Source: Methylobacterium oxalidis
GTDB lineage: Bacteria; Pseudomonadota; Alphaproteobacteria; Rhizobiales; Beijerinckiaceae
Reading direction: 5' to 3'
Assembly: GCF_007992195.1 (NCBI RefSeq)
Contig: NZ_BJZU01000002.1
Span: 1 to 64,000 of the forward strand
DNA: 64,000 bases
Shown here: piece by piece, positions 36,993 to 44,609 of the stretch
Layout of the letters: every line of letters begins with the position of its first letter
How positions within the stretch are numbered: position 1 is the stretch's first letter
Notes under the pieces: model-generated
The model's input: the letters and a program-made list of their open reading frames with translations, nothing else
Databases searched by the model: none
Told to the model about the DNA's origin: nothing
Program-made: the position numbers and the translations under genes

Positions 36993-38362
36993 TGGGCGCT
37001 CCCGCCATTCAGGGTTCGGGTGACGCGCCTCCGGGATTCTCCTGGGGGCAGATCGTCCGGCTCGGCCTCGTGCAGACGGCGCTCGGCGCCGTCGTCGTGC
37101 TGATGACCTCGACCATCAACCGCGTGATGGTGGTGGAGCTGGCGCTGCCCGCCATCGTTCCCGGCGGCCTCGTGGCGCTGCACTATGCCGTGCAGGTGCT
37201 GCGCCCACGCTGGGGCTACGGTTCCGACGTCGGTGGACGGCGAACGCCCTGGATCGTCGGCGGCATGGGGGCGCTGACGCTCGGCGGCTTCGGGGCCGCG
37301 GTCGCCACCGCCCTCTGCGAGATCGACCGGACCGCCGGCCTCGCGCTCGCCGTCCTGTCCTTCCTCACGGTCGGGATGGGAGCGGGCGCGGCCGGAACCT
37401 CCCTCCTCGTGCTCCTCGCCGGCAGCGTCGCGGCCCGCCGCCGGGGTGCGGCGGCCACCATCGTCTGGGTCATGATGATCGCCGGCTTCGCGATCACCGC
37501 GCCGCTCGCCGGGCACTTCCTCGACCCGTTCTCGGGCGCGCGTCTCGTGGCCGTCTCGGGCACGGTCTCGCTCGTCGCCTTCGCGGTGGCCTGCTTCGCC
37601 GTGACCGGCATCGAGCCGCGGCGCCCTGTCGAGGCGCAGGCGGCGCCGGAGCGCAAGCCGCCCTTCCGCGAGGTGCTGGCGCGGGTCTGGGCGGAGCCGC
37701 AGGCGCGGCGCTTCACGGTGTTCATCTTCGTGGCGATGCTGGCCTACAGCGCGCAGGAGCTGATCCTCGAGCCCTTCGCCGGGCTCGTTTTCGCCATGAG
37801 TCCCGGCGTCACCACGAAGCTCGCCGGGCTCCAGCACGGGGGCGTGCTCGCCGGCATGCTGTTCGTGGCGGGCGTGACGATGGGGATCGGCGGGCCGGTG
37901 CTCGGGTCGCTCAAGCTCTGGACGGCGGTGGGCTGCGCCGGTTCGGGGGCCGCGCTCCTCGGCATCGCGGGCGGCGGCCTGATCGGGCCGGACTTCCCGC
38001 TGCGGCTCCTCGTCTTCGCCCTTGGCCTCTTCAACGGCATCTTCGCGGTGGCGGCGATCGGCTCGATGATGGGCCTCGCCGGGGCCGGCGGGGAGGCCGA
38101 GCGGGGCACCCGCATGGGTGTGTGGGGCGCGGCGCAGGGCGTCGCCTTCGGCACCGGCGGGTTCCTCGGCACGGTGGCGGTCGATCTCGCCCGCCTCGTC
38201 ATGCCGCAGCCGGTCCACGCCTACGCCGCGGTCTTCACGGCCGAGGCGCTCCTGTTCGCCGCCGCGACCGTCATCGCGACCCGCGTCGAGCACGCCGCCG
38301 AGACGCGCGTGCCGCAGGCGCGCCGCGCCGCGCCGATCCTGCAGTTCGAGCCCCGCTTCTAG
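36992..38362 (+). CDS. BCD-family transporter-like protein (Rhodobacter orf428 type)
   Basis: 456 residues, about 12 spans, PucC/LhaA-like. The N-terminus IVRLGLVQTALGAVVVLMTSTINRVMVVELALPA parallels lhaA. Its place between bchG and bchP matches orf428 of Rhodobacter. It probably handles bacteriochlorophyll or antenna assembly; the exact role is unknown. ATG overlaps the bchG stop by one base (TGATG). Confidence 0.9.
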   Translation: MGAPAIQGSGDAPPGFSWGQIVRLGLVQTALGAVVVLMTSTINRVMVVELALPAIVPGGLVALHYAVQVLRPRWGYGSDVGGRRTPWIVGGMGALTLGGFGAAVATALCEIDRTAGLALAVLSFLTVGMGAGAAGTSLLVLLAGSVAARRRGAAATIVWVMMIAGFAITAPLAGHFLDPFSGARLVAVSGTVSLVAFAVACFAVTGIEPRRPVEAQAAPERKPPFREVLARVWAEPQARRFTVFIFVAMLAYSAQELILEPFAGLVFAMSPGVTTKLAGLQHGGVLAGMLFVAGVTMGIGGPVLGSLKLWTAVGCAGSGAALLGIAGGGLIGPDFPLRLLVFALGLFNGIFAVAAIGSMMGLAGAGGEAERGTRMGVWGAAQGVAFGTGGFLGTVAVDLARLVMPQPVHAYAAVFTAEALLFAAATVIATRVEHAAETRVPQARRAAPILQFEPRF

Positions 38363-38374
38363 AGGACGCCCGCC

Positions 38375-39562
38375 ATGACCGAGCCGGCCGAGCCAGAGAC
38401 CTTCGATGCGGTGGTGGTCGGCGGCGGGCCGGCGGGCGCGACGGCGGCGACCGACCTCGCGCGCGCCGGCCGCCGCGTCCTCCTCCTCGACCGGGGCGGG
38501 CGCATCAAGCCCTGCGGCGGCGCCATCCCTCCCCGCCTGATCCGCGACTTCGCGATCCCCGACGACCTCATCGTCGCCCGCATCCGCTCGGCCCGGATGA
38601 TCTCGCCGGCCGAGAAGCGGGTCGACATGCCGGTCGGCGACGGCTTTGTCGGCATGGTCGACCGCGAGCATTTCGACCCCTGGCTGAGGCGCCGGGCGAC
38701 CCTCGCCGGAGCCGAGCACCGCACCGGCACCTTCGAGCGCGTCTCGCGCGCCGACGACGTCACCACCGTCCATTACCGGGCCGAGGGGGCGGAGCGCGCG
38801 GTGCGCGCCCGACTCGTGATCGGCGCGGACGGGGCGACCTCGCCGGTGGGGCGCGCCGAGATCCCCGGGCATGCCGGGATGCGGCAGGTCTTCGCCTACC
38901 ACGAGATCGTCCGGCGCCCGGAAGCCGGCGGCGACTTCGAGGGCAGCCGCTGCGACGTGTTCTACCAGGGCCGGCTCTCGCCGGATTTCTATGCCTGGAT
39001 CTTCCCGCACGGGGACACGATCAGCGTCGGCACCGGCTCCGCGCAGAAGGGATTCTCCCTGCGTGGGGCGATCCGGTCGCTGCGCGCCTCGACCGGGCTC
39101 GACGCCGGCGCCACCCTGCGCCGCGAGGGTGCGCCGATCCCCCTGAAGCCGCTGAAGCGATGGGACAACGGCCGCGACGTGCTGCTGACGGGGGATGCCG
39201 CCGGCATCGTCGCCCCGGCCTCCGGCGAGGGCATCTACTACGCGATGCTCGGCGGGCGCCTCGCGGCGGAGGCGGCGGACGCCTTCCTGCGCACGGGCGA
39301 CGCGCGGATGCTCGGGACCGCGCGCCGCCGCTTCATGAAGCTGCACGGGCGCGTCTTCCTGATCCTGCGGATCATGCAGTGGGTCTGGTATCGCAACGAC
39401 GGCCTCAGGGAGCGATTCGTCGCGATCTGCCGCGACAAGGACGTGCAGCAGCTCACCTGGGACGCCTACATGAACAAGGAGCTGGTGCGCGCCAAGCCGG
39501 CCGCCCATGCCCGCATCTTCTTCAAGGACCTCGCGCACCTGTTCCGCTGGGTCTCCCCGTGA
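38375..39562 (+). CDS. bchP: geranylgeranyl bacteriochlorophyll reductase
   Basis: 395 residues. FAD enzyme that reduces the geranylgeranyl tail to phytyl. FAD-binding VVVGGGPAGATAATDLARAG at residues 13-32, KPCGGAIP at about 45, and GDAAGIVAPASGEGIYYAM near 272 are family marks. Starts 12 nt after the transporter and overlaps tspO (GTGA). Confidence 0.95.
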   Translation: MTEPAEPETFDAVVVGGGPAGATAATDLARAGRRVLLLDRGGRIKPCGGAIPPRLIRDFAIPDDLIVARIRSARMISPAEKRVDMPVGDGFVGMVDREHFDPWLRRRATLAGAEHRTGTFERVSRADDVTTVHYRAEGAERAVRARLVIGADGATSPVGRAEIPGHAGMRQVFAYHEIVRRPEAGGDFEGSRCDVFYQGRLSPDFYAWIFPHGDTISVGTGSAQKGFSLRGAIRSLRASTGLDAGATLRREGAPIPLKPLKRWDNGRDVLLTGDAAGIVAPASGEGIYYAMLGGRLAAEAADAFLRTGDARMLGTARRRFMKLHGRVFLILRIMQWVWYRNDGLRERFVAICRDKDVQQLTWDAYMNKELVRAKPAAHARIFFKDLAHLFRWVSP

Positions 39563-40062
39563 CGCAGGGTGCGCCGGACTGGCGGGCCGTCCTCGTCGCC
39601 GCTCTCGCCGCCCTTGCGGTCGCCCTGGCGGGCGGCCTGCTGACCCGGACGGGGCCCTGGTCGCAGGCGCTCCGGCGCCCGGCCTGGCGGCCGCCGGACT
39701 GGGCCTTCGGGCCGATCTGGGCCGTGATCTTCGCGCTGATCACCGTCTCGGGCGTGCTCGCCTGGAGTGCCGCCGGCGACGCAGCGAGCCGAGCCGCGCT
39801 CGTCGCGGCCTACGCGGTGAACGCCGCCCTCAACATCGCCTGGAGCGGGCTGTTCTTCCGGGCCGAGCGGCCGGACTGGGCCTTCGTCGAGATCCTCGTC
39901 CTGTGGGTCTCAATCCTCGTCCTGATCCTCCTGAGCCTGCCGCTCTCGATGGTCTCCGCCCTGCTCCTCCTGCCCTACCTCGCCTGGGTCGGCGTCGCGG
40001 CCTGCCTCAACCGGGCGATCGTGCGCCTGAACGGGCCGTTCGGGAGGCCGGGCCATGGCTGA
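39559..40062 (+). CDS. tspO: TspO/MBR family tryptophan-rich sensory protein
   Basis: 167 residues, five spans. Trp-rich family motifs RRPAWRPPDWAFGPIWAVIF, NAALNIAWSGLFF and RPDWAF are clear. TspO binds porphyrins and in Rhodobacter sphaeroides lowers photosynthesis gene expression when oxygen is present. Here it is coupled to bchP by a GTGA overlap, in the place where Rhodobacter has idi, linking tetrapyrrole sensing or transport to the last bacteriochlorophyll step. Confidence 0.93.
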   Translation: MTQGAPDWRAVLVAALAALAVALAGGLLTRTGPWSQALRRPAWRPPDWAFGPIWAVIFALITVSGVLAWSAAGDAASRAALVAAYAVNAALNIAWSGLFFRAERPDWAFVEILVLWVSILVLILLSLPLSMVSALLLLPYLAWVGVAACLNRAIVRLNGPFGRPGHG

Positions 40063-40411
40063 GCTCGTGATGAGCGGACGGATCGTGGAGATCATCCTCG
40101 CGCTGGTGATGGTCGAAGCACTCGTCCTGCTCGCCTACCGGGCGCGGACGGGGCGGGGCCCCGCCCCCCTTAACCTCTTGTGCAATCTGGGTTCCGGCGC
40201 CGCGCTGATGCTCGCCCTGCGGGCCGGCCTGACGGGCGCGCCGTGGGGCGAGATCGCGCTCTGGCTGACCGTGTCGCTCATCGCTCATCTGGGCGACCTC
40301 GCGACGCGCTTCGGACAGCGTTCCGGAATGCCGTTTGGTCGCACGCCACGATTTCGTGAGCCAGGAACTTCGACCAATCAGGCCGCGTTCAAGGCGCAAA
40401 TCCCGAGCTGA
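40055..40411 (+). CDS. small membrane protein coupled to tspO (orf118)
   Basis: 118 residues, starting MAELVMSGRIVEIILALVMVE. Three hydrophobic segments (about 8-27, 38-58 and 66-85), then a polar tail. It overlaps the end of tspO by 8 nt. I do not recognise a named family; the layout suggests a partner of TspO or a general membrane protein carried in the bchP operon. Confidence 0.75.
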   Translation: MAELVMSGRIVEIILALVMVEALVLLAYRARTGRGPAPLNLLCNLGSGAALMLALRAGLTGAPWGEIALWLTVSLIAHLGDLATRFGQRSGMPFGRTPRFREPGTSTNQAAFKAQIPS

Positions 40412-40451
40412 TTTATTCTAAAACCAGCTTCCTGGCCGGAGAACAAGCATT

Positions 40452-42038
40452 ATGCGTCGCATGCTCGCGCTCGCTGCAACCTCCGGTCTACTTGCCGGGA
40501 CTTTGTTCTCATCCGCCACGGTGCTGGCGCAGGGCGCCGACCAGGATCTGGTCAAGCGCGGCGAGTACCTCGTCACGGCGGGCGACTGCGTGGCCTGCCA
40601 CACGGGCCCGGAGGGAAAGAAGTTCGCCGGCAACTACGCGTTGAATACGCCGATCGGCAAGATCATGACCCCCAACCTGACGCCCGACAAGGAGACGGGC
40701 CTCGGCAACTGGTCGGAGGAGGAGTTCTACCGCGCCTTCCACGACGGCATCGGCAAGGACGGGTCCTACCTCTACCCCGCCTTCCCCTTCGCTTGGTACA
40801 CCAAGGTGACGCGCGACGACGTCAAGGCGATCTACGCCTACCTGCAGTCGCTGGAGCCGGTGAAGAACCCGCGCAAGGCGAGCGAGATCCCCTTCCCCTT
40901 CAGCATCCGCACGGCGCTCGTCACCTGGCGCACCGCCTTCTTCACCGCCGGCGAGTTCAAGCCGGACCCGAACGCCAGCGCCGAGGTGAACCGCGGCGGC
41001 TACCTCGTGGAGGGGCTCGGCCACTGCGGCATGTGCCACAACGAGAATAAGATCGTCGGCAACAGCGGGCTCGCCGGCAAGCTCGGCGGCGGTGTCATCG
41101 ACGGCTGGTACGCGCCCAACATCACGCCCGACGACCACCAGGGCATCGGCTCCTGGACCGACGAACAGGTCGCGACCTACCTCAAGACCGGGGCGGCGCC
41201 GGGCAACAAGCCGGGAGTCGCGGCCGGGCCGATGCGCCAGACCATCGAGGAATCCCTGAGCAAGCTCACCGACGCCGACATCAAGGCGATGGTCGCCTAC
41301 CTGCGCACGCAGAAGGCGAAGGAGACCTACAAGGTCAAGGACCTGCAGGCGTTCGACCAGCCGAACGCGCCGGGCGCCTCGGTCTACCTGAGCTACTGCT
41401 CGTCCTGCCACAAGCCGGATGGCCGGGGCGTCGAGGGCGCGATCCCGGCGCTCGCCGGCAACACCTCGGTGCAGTCCGCCGGGCCGCAGACGGTGATCAA
41501 CGTGGTGCTGGGCGGGCTCGCCGCGCAGAACGGCTACGCCTCGATGCCCGCCGTCGGCCAGGGCATGACCGATCAGCAGATCGCCGCCGTCACCGACTAC
41601 GTGCGCAATTCCTGGGGTAACAAGGCCCCGGTCATCAGCGACAAGGGCGTCGTCTCGGACGCGCGGGCCAACATCCAGACGATGCTCGCGGGCAACGCCG
41701 CCTGCTCGGCGGTCGGCAACGCGAACCTCGCCAGGGCGATCGAGGCCACCGGCACCGCCGAGCAACTGAAGAGCCTGAAGCAGGAGGAGTTCGTCCCGCG
41801 CCTGAACGCGATCCTGCCCAAGCTCAAGGCCGAGGCCGCGGGTGCCAGCGACGACGACATCGTCAACGGGCTCACCGCGACCTTCTGCCGGGTCGCCAAG
41901 GACACGAACTTCTACGCCGACGCGCCCTGGCACGCGGTGATCGGCAGCTTCGGCAACGTCGCCTACAGCCAGCTCAAGAGCCCGGAGAAGCAGGCGAGCA
42001 CGCAGGTCCCCGCCGGCCCGGCTCCGAGCCGCAACTGA
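40452..42038 (+). CDS. tri-heme c-type cytochrome (alcohol/aldehyde dehydrogenase cytochrome-subunit type)
   Basis: 528 residues. Signal peptide (about 1-26, ending VLAQ). Three CxxCH sites are present: CVACH 46-50, CGMCH 192-196 and CSSCH 316-320, each in its own cytochrome c domain with downstream Met-containing loops (for example IMTPNLTPD). This is the architecture of periplasmic AdhB-type electron-transfer subunits. The last 120 residues after the third domain form an extra Ala-rich region with two Cys, not heme motifs. No dehydrogenase catalytic subunit is adjacent. RBS GGAGAA precedes the ATG. Confidence 0.88.
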   Translation: MRRMLALAATSGLLAGTLFSSATVLAQGADQDLVKRGEYLVTAGDCVACHTGPEGKKFAGNYALNTPIGKIMTPNLTPDKETGLGNWSEEEFYRAFHDGIGKDGSYLYPAFPFAWYTKVTRDDVKAIYAYLQSLEPVKNPRKASEIPFPFSIRTALVTWRTAFFTAGEFKPDPNASAEVNRGGYLVEGLGHCGMCHNENKIVGNSGLAGKLGGGVIDGWYAPNITPDDHQGIGSWTDEQVATYLKTGAAPGNKPGVAAGPMRQTIEESLSKLTDADIKAMVAYLRTQKAKETYKVKDLQAFDQPNAPGASVYLSYCSSCHKPDGRGVEGAIPALAGNTSVQSAGPQTVINVVLGGLAAQNGYASMPAVGQGMTDQQIAAVTDYVRNSWGNKAPVISDKGVVSDARANIQTMLAGNAACSAVGNANLARAIEATGTAEQLKSLKQEEFVPRLNAILPKLKAEAAGASDDDIVNGLTATFCRVAKDTNFYADAPWHAVIGSFGNVAYSQLKSPEKQASTQVPAGPAPSRN

Positions 42039-42227
42039 GGCCCCGGATCATCCGGGCCACGATGCCGCAGCGGGGCGGCCCGGAGGAACGATCGCCGGTG
42101 CCCGATGTTGGGACGCGATCATCCGATCGGGAGGACTTTCGGGGACGGGCATAGGCTGCCGGCGGCACCTGCGCGATGTCTGCCCGGAGAGGCGCCGACG
42201 GCTTTTCCGGCACTCAGGAGCATCGCG

Positions 42228-43034
42228 ATGGACCTCGGTATCAGCGGGCGCGTCGCCGTCGTGACGGGCGGCGATTCGGGCATGGGCAAGACGAGCGCGG
42301 AGTACCTCCTGCGCGAGGGCGTCAGAATCGTCCTGACGGATGTCGAGGACGAGAAGGTGCAGGCCGCGGCCAGGGACCTCGCCGCGCTCGGCGAGGTGCG
42401 GGCGGTGGCCGCCGACCTCAGCGGCATGGCCGGCGTCGGGACGCTCAAGAGCTTCGCGGACGGGGCCTTCGGGCAGAAGCCGACCATCCTCGTCAACGCC
42501 GCCGGCATCACCGGCGCCACGGGCGATTTCCTCGAACTCAGCGACGACGATTGGCTGGAGACGATCCAGGCCGACCTGATGGTGGCGGTGCGGGTCGCCC
42601 GCGCCTTCATCCCCGGCATGCGCGAGGCGGGCTGGGGCCGCGTGGTCCTGTTCACCTCCGAGGACGCGGTGCAGCCCTACGTCGAGGAGCTGCCCTACTG
42701 CGCCGCCAAGGCCGGCCTGATGAACCTGACGAAGGGCCTCTCGAAAGCCTACGGCCCCAACGGCGTCCTCGTGAATTCCGTCGCCCCCGCCTTCGTGGCG
42801 ACGCCGATGACCGACGCCATGATGGAGAAGCGCGCGAAGGAACTCGGCGTCTCCTTCGAGGAGGCGATCGAGACCTTCCTCGACGAGAAGCGCCCCGGGA
42901 TCGTCGCCAAGCGGCGCGGCCGGGCCGAGGAGGTCGCGGCGGCCGTGGCCTTCCTGTGCTCGGAGCAGGCGAGCTTCATCACCGGCGGGAACCTGCGCAT
43001 CGACGGGGGCGCCGTCCTCACCATGGCGAGCTGA
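42228..43034 (+). CDS. short-chain dehydrogenase/reductase
   Basis: 268 residues. NAD(P)-binding VVTGGDSGMGKT (residues 11-22), LVNAAGITGATG, catalytic Ser in VVLFTSEDAV and Tyr/Lys in PYCAAKAG (YxxxK), and the C-terminal FITGGNLRIDGGA. Substrate unknown; closest in style to FabG/sugar or alcohol dehydrogenases. ATG 42228 has CAGGAG upstream. It lies between the cytochrome and the disulfide reductase, with 58 nt to the latter. Confidence 0.88.
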   Translation: MDLGISGRVAVVTGGDSGMGKTSAEYLLREGVRIVLTDVEDEKVQAAARDLAALGEVRAVAADLSGMAGVGTLKSFADGAFGQKPTILVNAAGITGATGDFLELSDDDWLETIQADLMVAVRVARAFIPGMREAGWGRVVLFTSEDAVQPYVEELPYCAAKAGLMNLTKGLSKAYGPNGVLVNSVAPAFVATPMTDAMMEKRAKELGVSFEEAIETFLDEKRPGIVAKRRGRAEEVAAAVAFLCSEQASFITGGNLRIDGGAVLTMAS

Positions 43035-43092
43035 GGCGCGCCGGCCCGCGCCCCGAGCCGCGACCGCCCCCGAGACGAACGAGAACGAGGAC

Positions 43093-44487
43093 ATGCGAGA
43101 GATTGCCTGCGACGTCGCCGTCATCGGGGCCGGGACGGCGGGCATCGCCGCCCACGCCGCGGCGCGGACGGCGGGCGCCCGCGCGCTGCTGATCGAGGCG
43201 GGGCCCGGCGGCACGACCTGCGCCCGCGTCGGCTGCATGCCCTCGAAGCTCCTGATCGCGGCCGGCGCGGCGGCCCACGCCGCCCGCGGGGCCGGCCTGT
43301 TCGGCCTCGACGTGCCCGAGGTCCGGGTCGAAGGCCGCGCCGTGCTGGGGCGGCTTCGGGCGGAGCGGGACCGCTTCGTCGCCTCGGTCCTCGACGGGCT
43401 CGACGCGCTGCCCGCGGACGAGCGCCTGTCGGGCCGCGCTTGGTTCGAGGAGCCCGGGCGCCTGCGCGTCGGCGAGGACGTCCGCGTCGGCTACCGCGCG
43501 GCCGTGGTCGCGACGGGCTCGAGCCCGAGCGTGCCGAAGCCGCTGCGGGACCTCGGCGGGCGGGTGCTGACCACCGACACGGTCTTCGAGATCCCGGACC
43601 TGCCGCGCTCGCTCGCCGTGCTCGGGGGCGGGCCGGTCGGCATCGAGATCGCGCAGGCGATGGCCCGCCTCGGCGTCGAGGTCTGCCTGTTCGACACCGG
43701 CCGCAGCCTCGCCGGCCTGAGCCACCCCGACCTCGCCGCCGCGGCCGCGGAGGTGTTCGGCGCGGAGATCGGCCTGCATCTCGGCGTCGAGGTGACGGCC
43801 GGCGCGATCGACGGCGACGGCGTGCGGCTGGCCTGGACCGCGCCGGGCGGCGGGCAGGAGGAGCGGCGCTTCGAGCGGGTGCTCGCCGCCGCCGGGCGGC
43901 CGCCGAACGTCGCCGGCCTCGGCCTCGACGCCGCCGGGCTGAGCCTCGGCGAGACGGGCCTGCCGCCCTTCGACCCGCGCACCCTCCTCTGCGAGGGCGC
44001 TCCCATCCTGATCGCGGGCGACGCCAGCGCCGAGCGCCCGATCCTGCACGAGGCCGCGCGCCAGGGGCGCATTGCCGGCGCGAACGCCGCCGCCCTCGCC
44101 GCCGGGCGCCCGCTCGCGGCACCCGAGCCCTGGGTCGATCTCAGGATGGTGTTCACCCATCCCCAGGCCGCGTCGGTCGGCGCGCCCTACGACGCGGCGG
44201 CGGGCGAGAGCCGGGTGACGGGCGCCATGAGCTTCTGCGACCAGGGCCGCGCCCGCGTCGAGGGCGAGGCCCGCGGCGGCATGCGGGTCTGGGCGGACCG
44301 CGGCGGACGCCTCCTCGGCGGCGAGATGCTGGGGCCGGGCGTCGAGCACCTCTCCCAGCTGCTCGCGCTCGCCGTGCAGGAGGGAATGGGCGCGGCGCAC
44401 CTGCGCGACCGGCCCTTCTACCACCCGACCCTGGAGGAAGGGCTGGAGACCGCGCTCGCCGACATCGTCCGTCAGGTCCGGGCCTGA
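43093..44487 (+). CDS. pyridine-nucleotide disulfide oxidoreductase (dihydrolipoyl dehydrogenase type)
   Basis: 464 residues. FAD-binding VAVIGAGTAGIAA, redox disulfide CARVGC (Cys43/Cys48) followed by MPSK, NAD-binding LAVLGGGPVGIEIAQAMARLG, and the C-terminal active-site His in FYHPTLEEGL. All catalytic elements are present. No 2-oxoacid dehydrogenase genes are nearby, so the physiological partner is unknown; a thiol or quinone reductase role is equally possible. Confidence 0.88.
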   Translation: MREIACDVAVIGAGTAGIAAHAAARTAGARALLIEAGPGGTTCARVGCMPSKLLIAAGAAAHAARGAGLFGLDVPEVRVEGRAVLGRLRAERDRFVASVLDGLDALPADERLSGRAWFEEPGRLRVGEDVRVGYRAAVVATGSSPSVPKPLRDLGGRVLTTDTVFEIPDLPRSLAVLGGGPVGIEIAQAMARLGVEVCLFDTGRSLAGLSHPDLAAAAAEVFGAEIGLHLGVEVTAGAIDGDGVRLAWTAPGGGQEERRFERVLAAAGRPPNVAGLGLDAAGLSLGETGLPPFDPRTLLCEGAPILIAGDASAERPILHEAARQGRIAGANAAALAAGRPLAAPEPWVDLRMVFTHPQAASVGAPYDAAAGESRVTGAMSFCDQGRARVEGEARGGMRVWADRGGRLLGGEMLGPGVEHLSQLLALAVQEGMGAAHLRDRPFYHPTLEEGLETALADIVRQVRA

Positions 44488-44609
44488 GACCGGCCGCGAC
44501 GGGATTCCCGTGCGTCCGCACCTGTCCGCGCGGTTCGCGACCAACCGAGCATTGCACTCGGCTTCCCGCCCGTTCATACCGGTCGACGCATGACGACAGT
44601 TCAGGCCCG

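Noticed and set aside
36929..39538. Minus-strand open frame over the BCD transporter and bchP
   Set aside because: Antisense shadow; the plus-strand genes have clear families.
42038..42058. Imperfect inverted repeat after the cytochrome gene
   Set aside because: Bulged stem and no T tract; could form a hairpin but not supported as a terminator.
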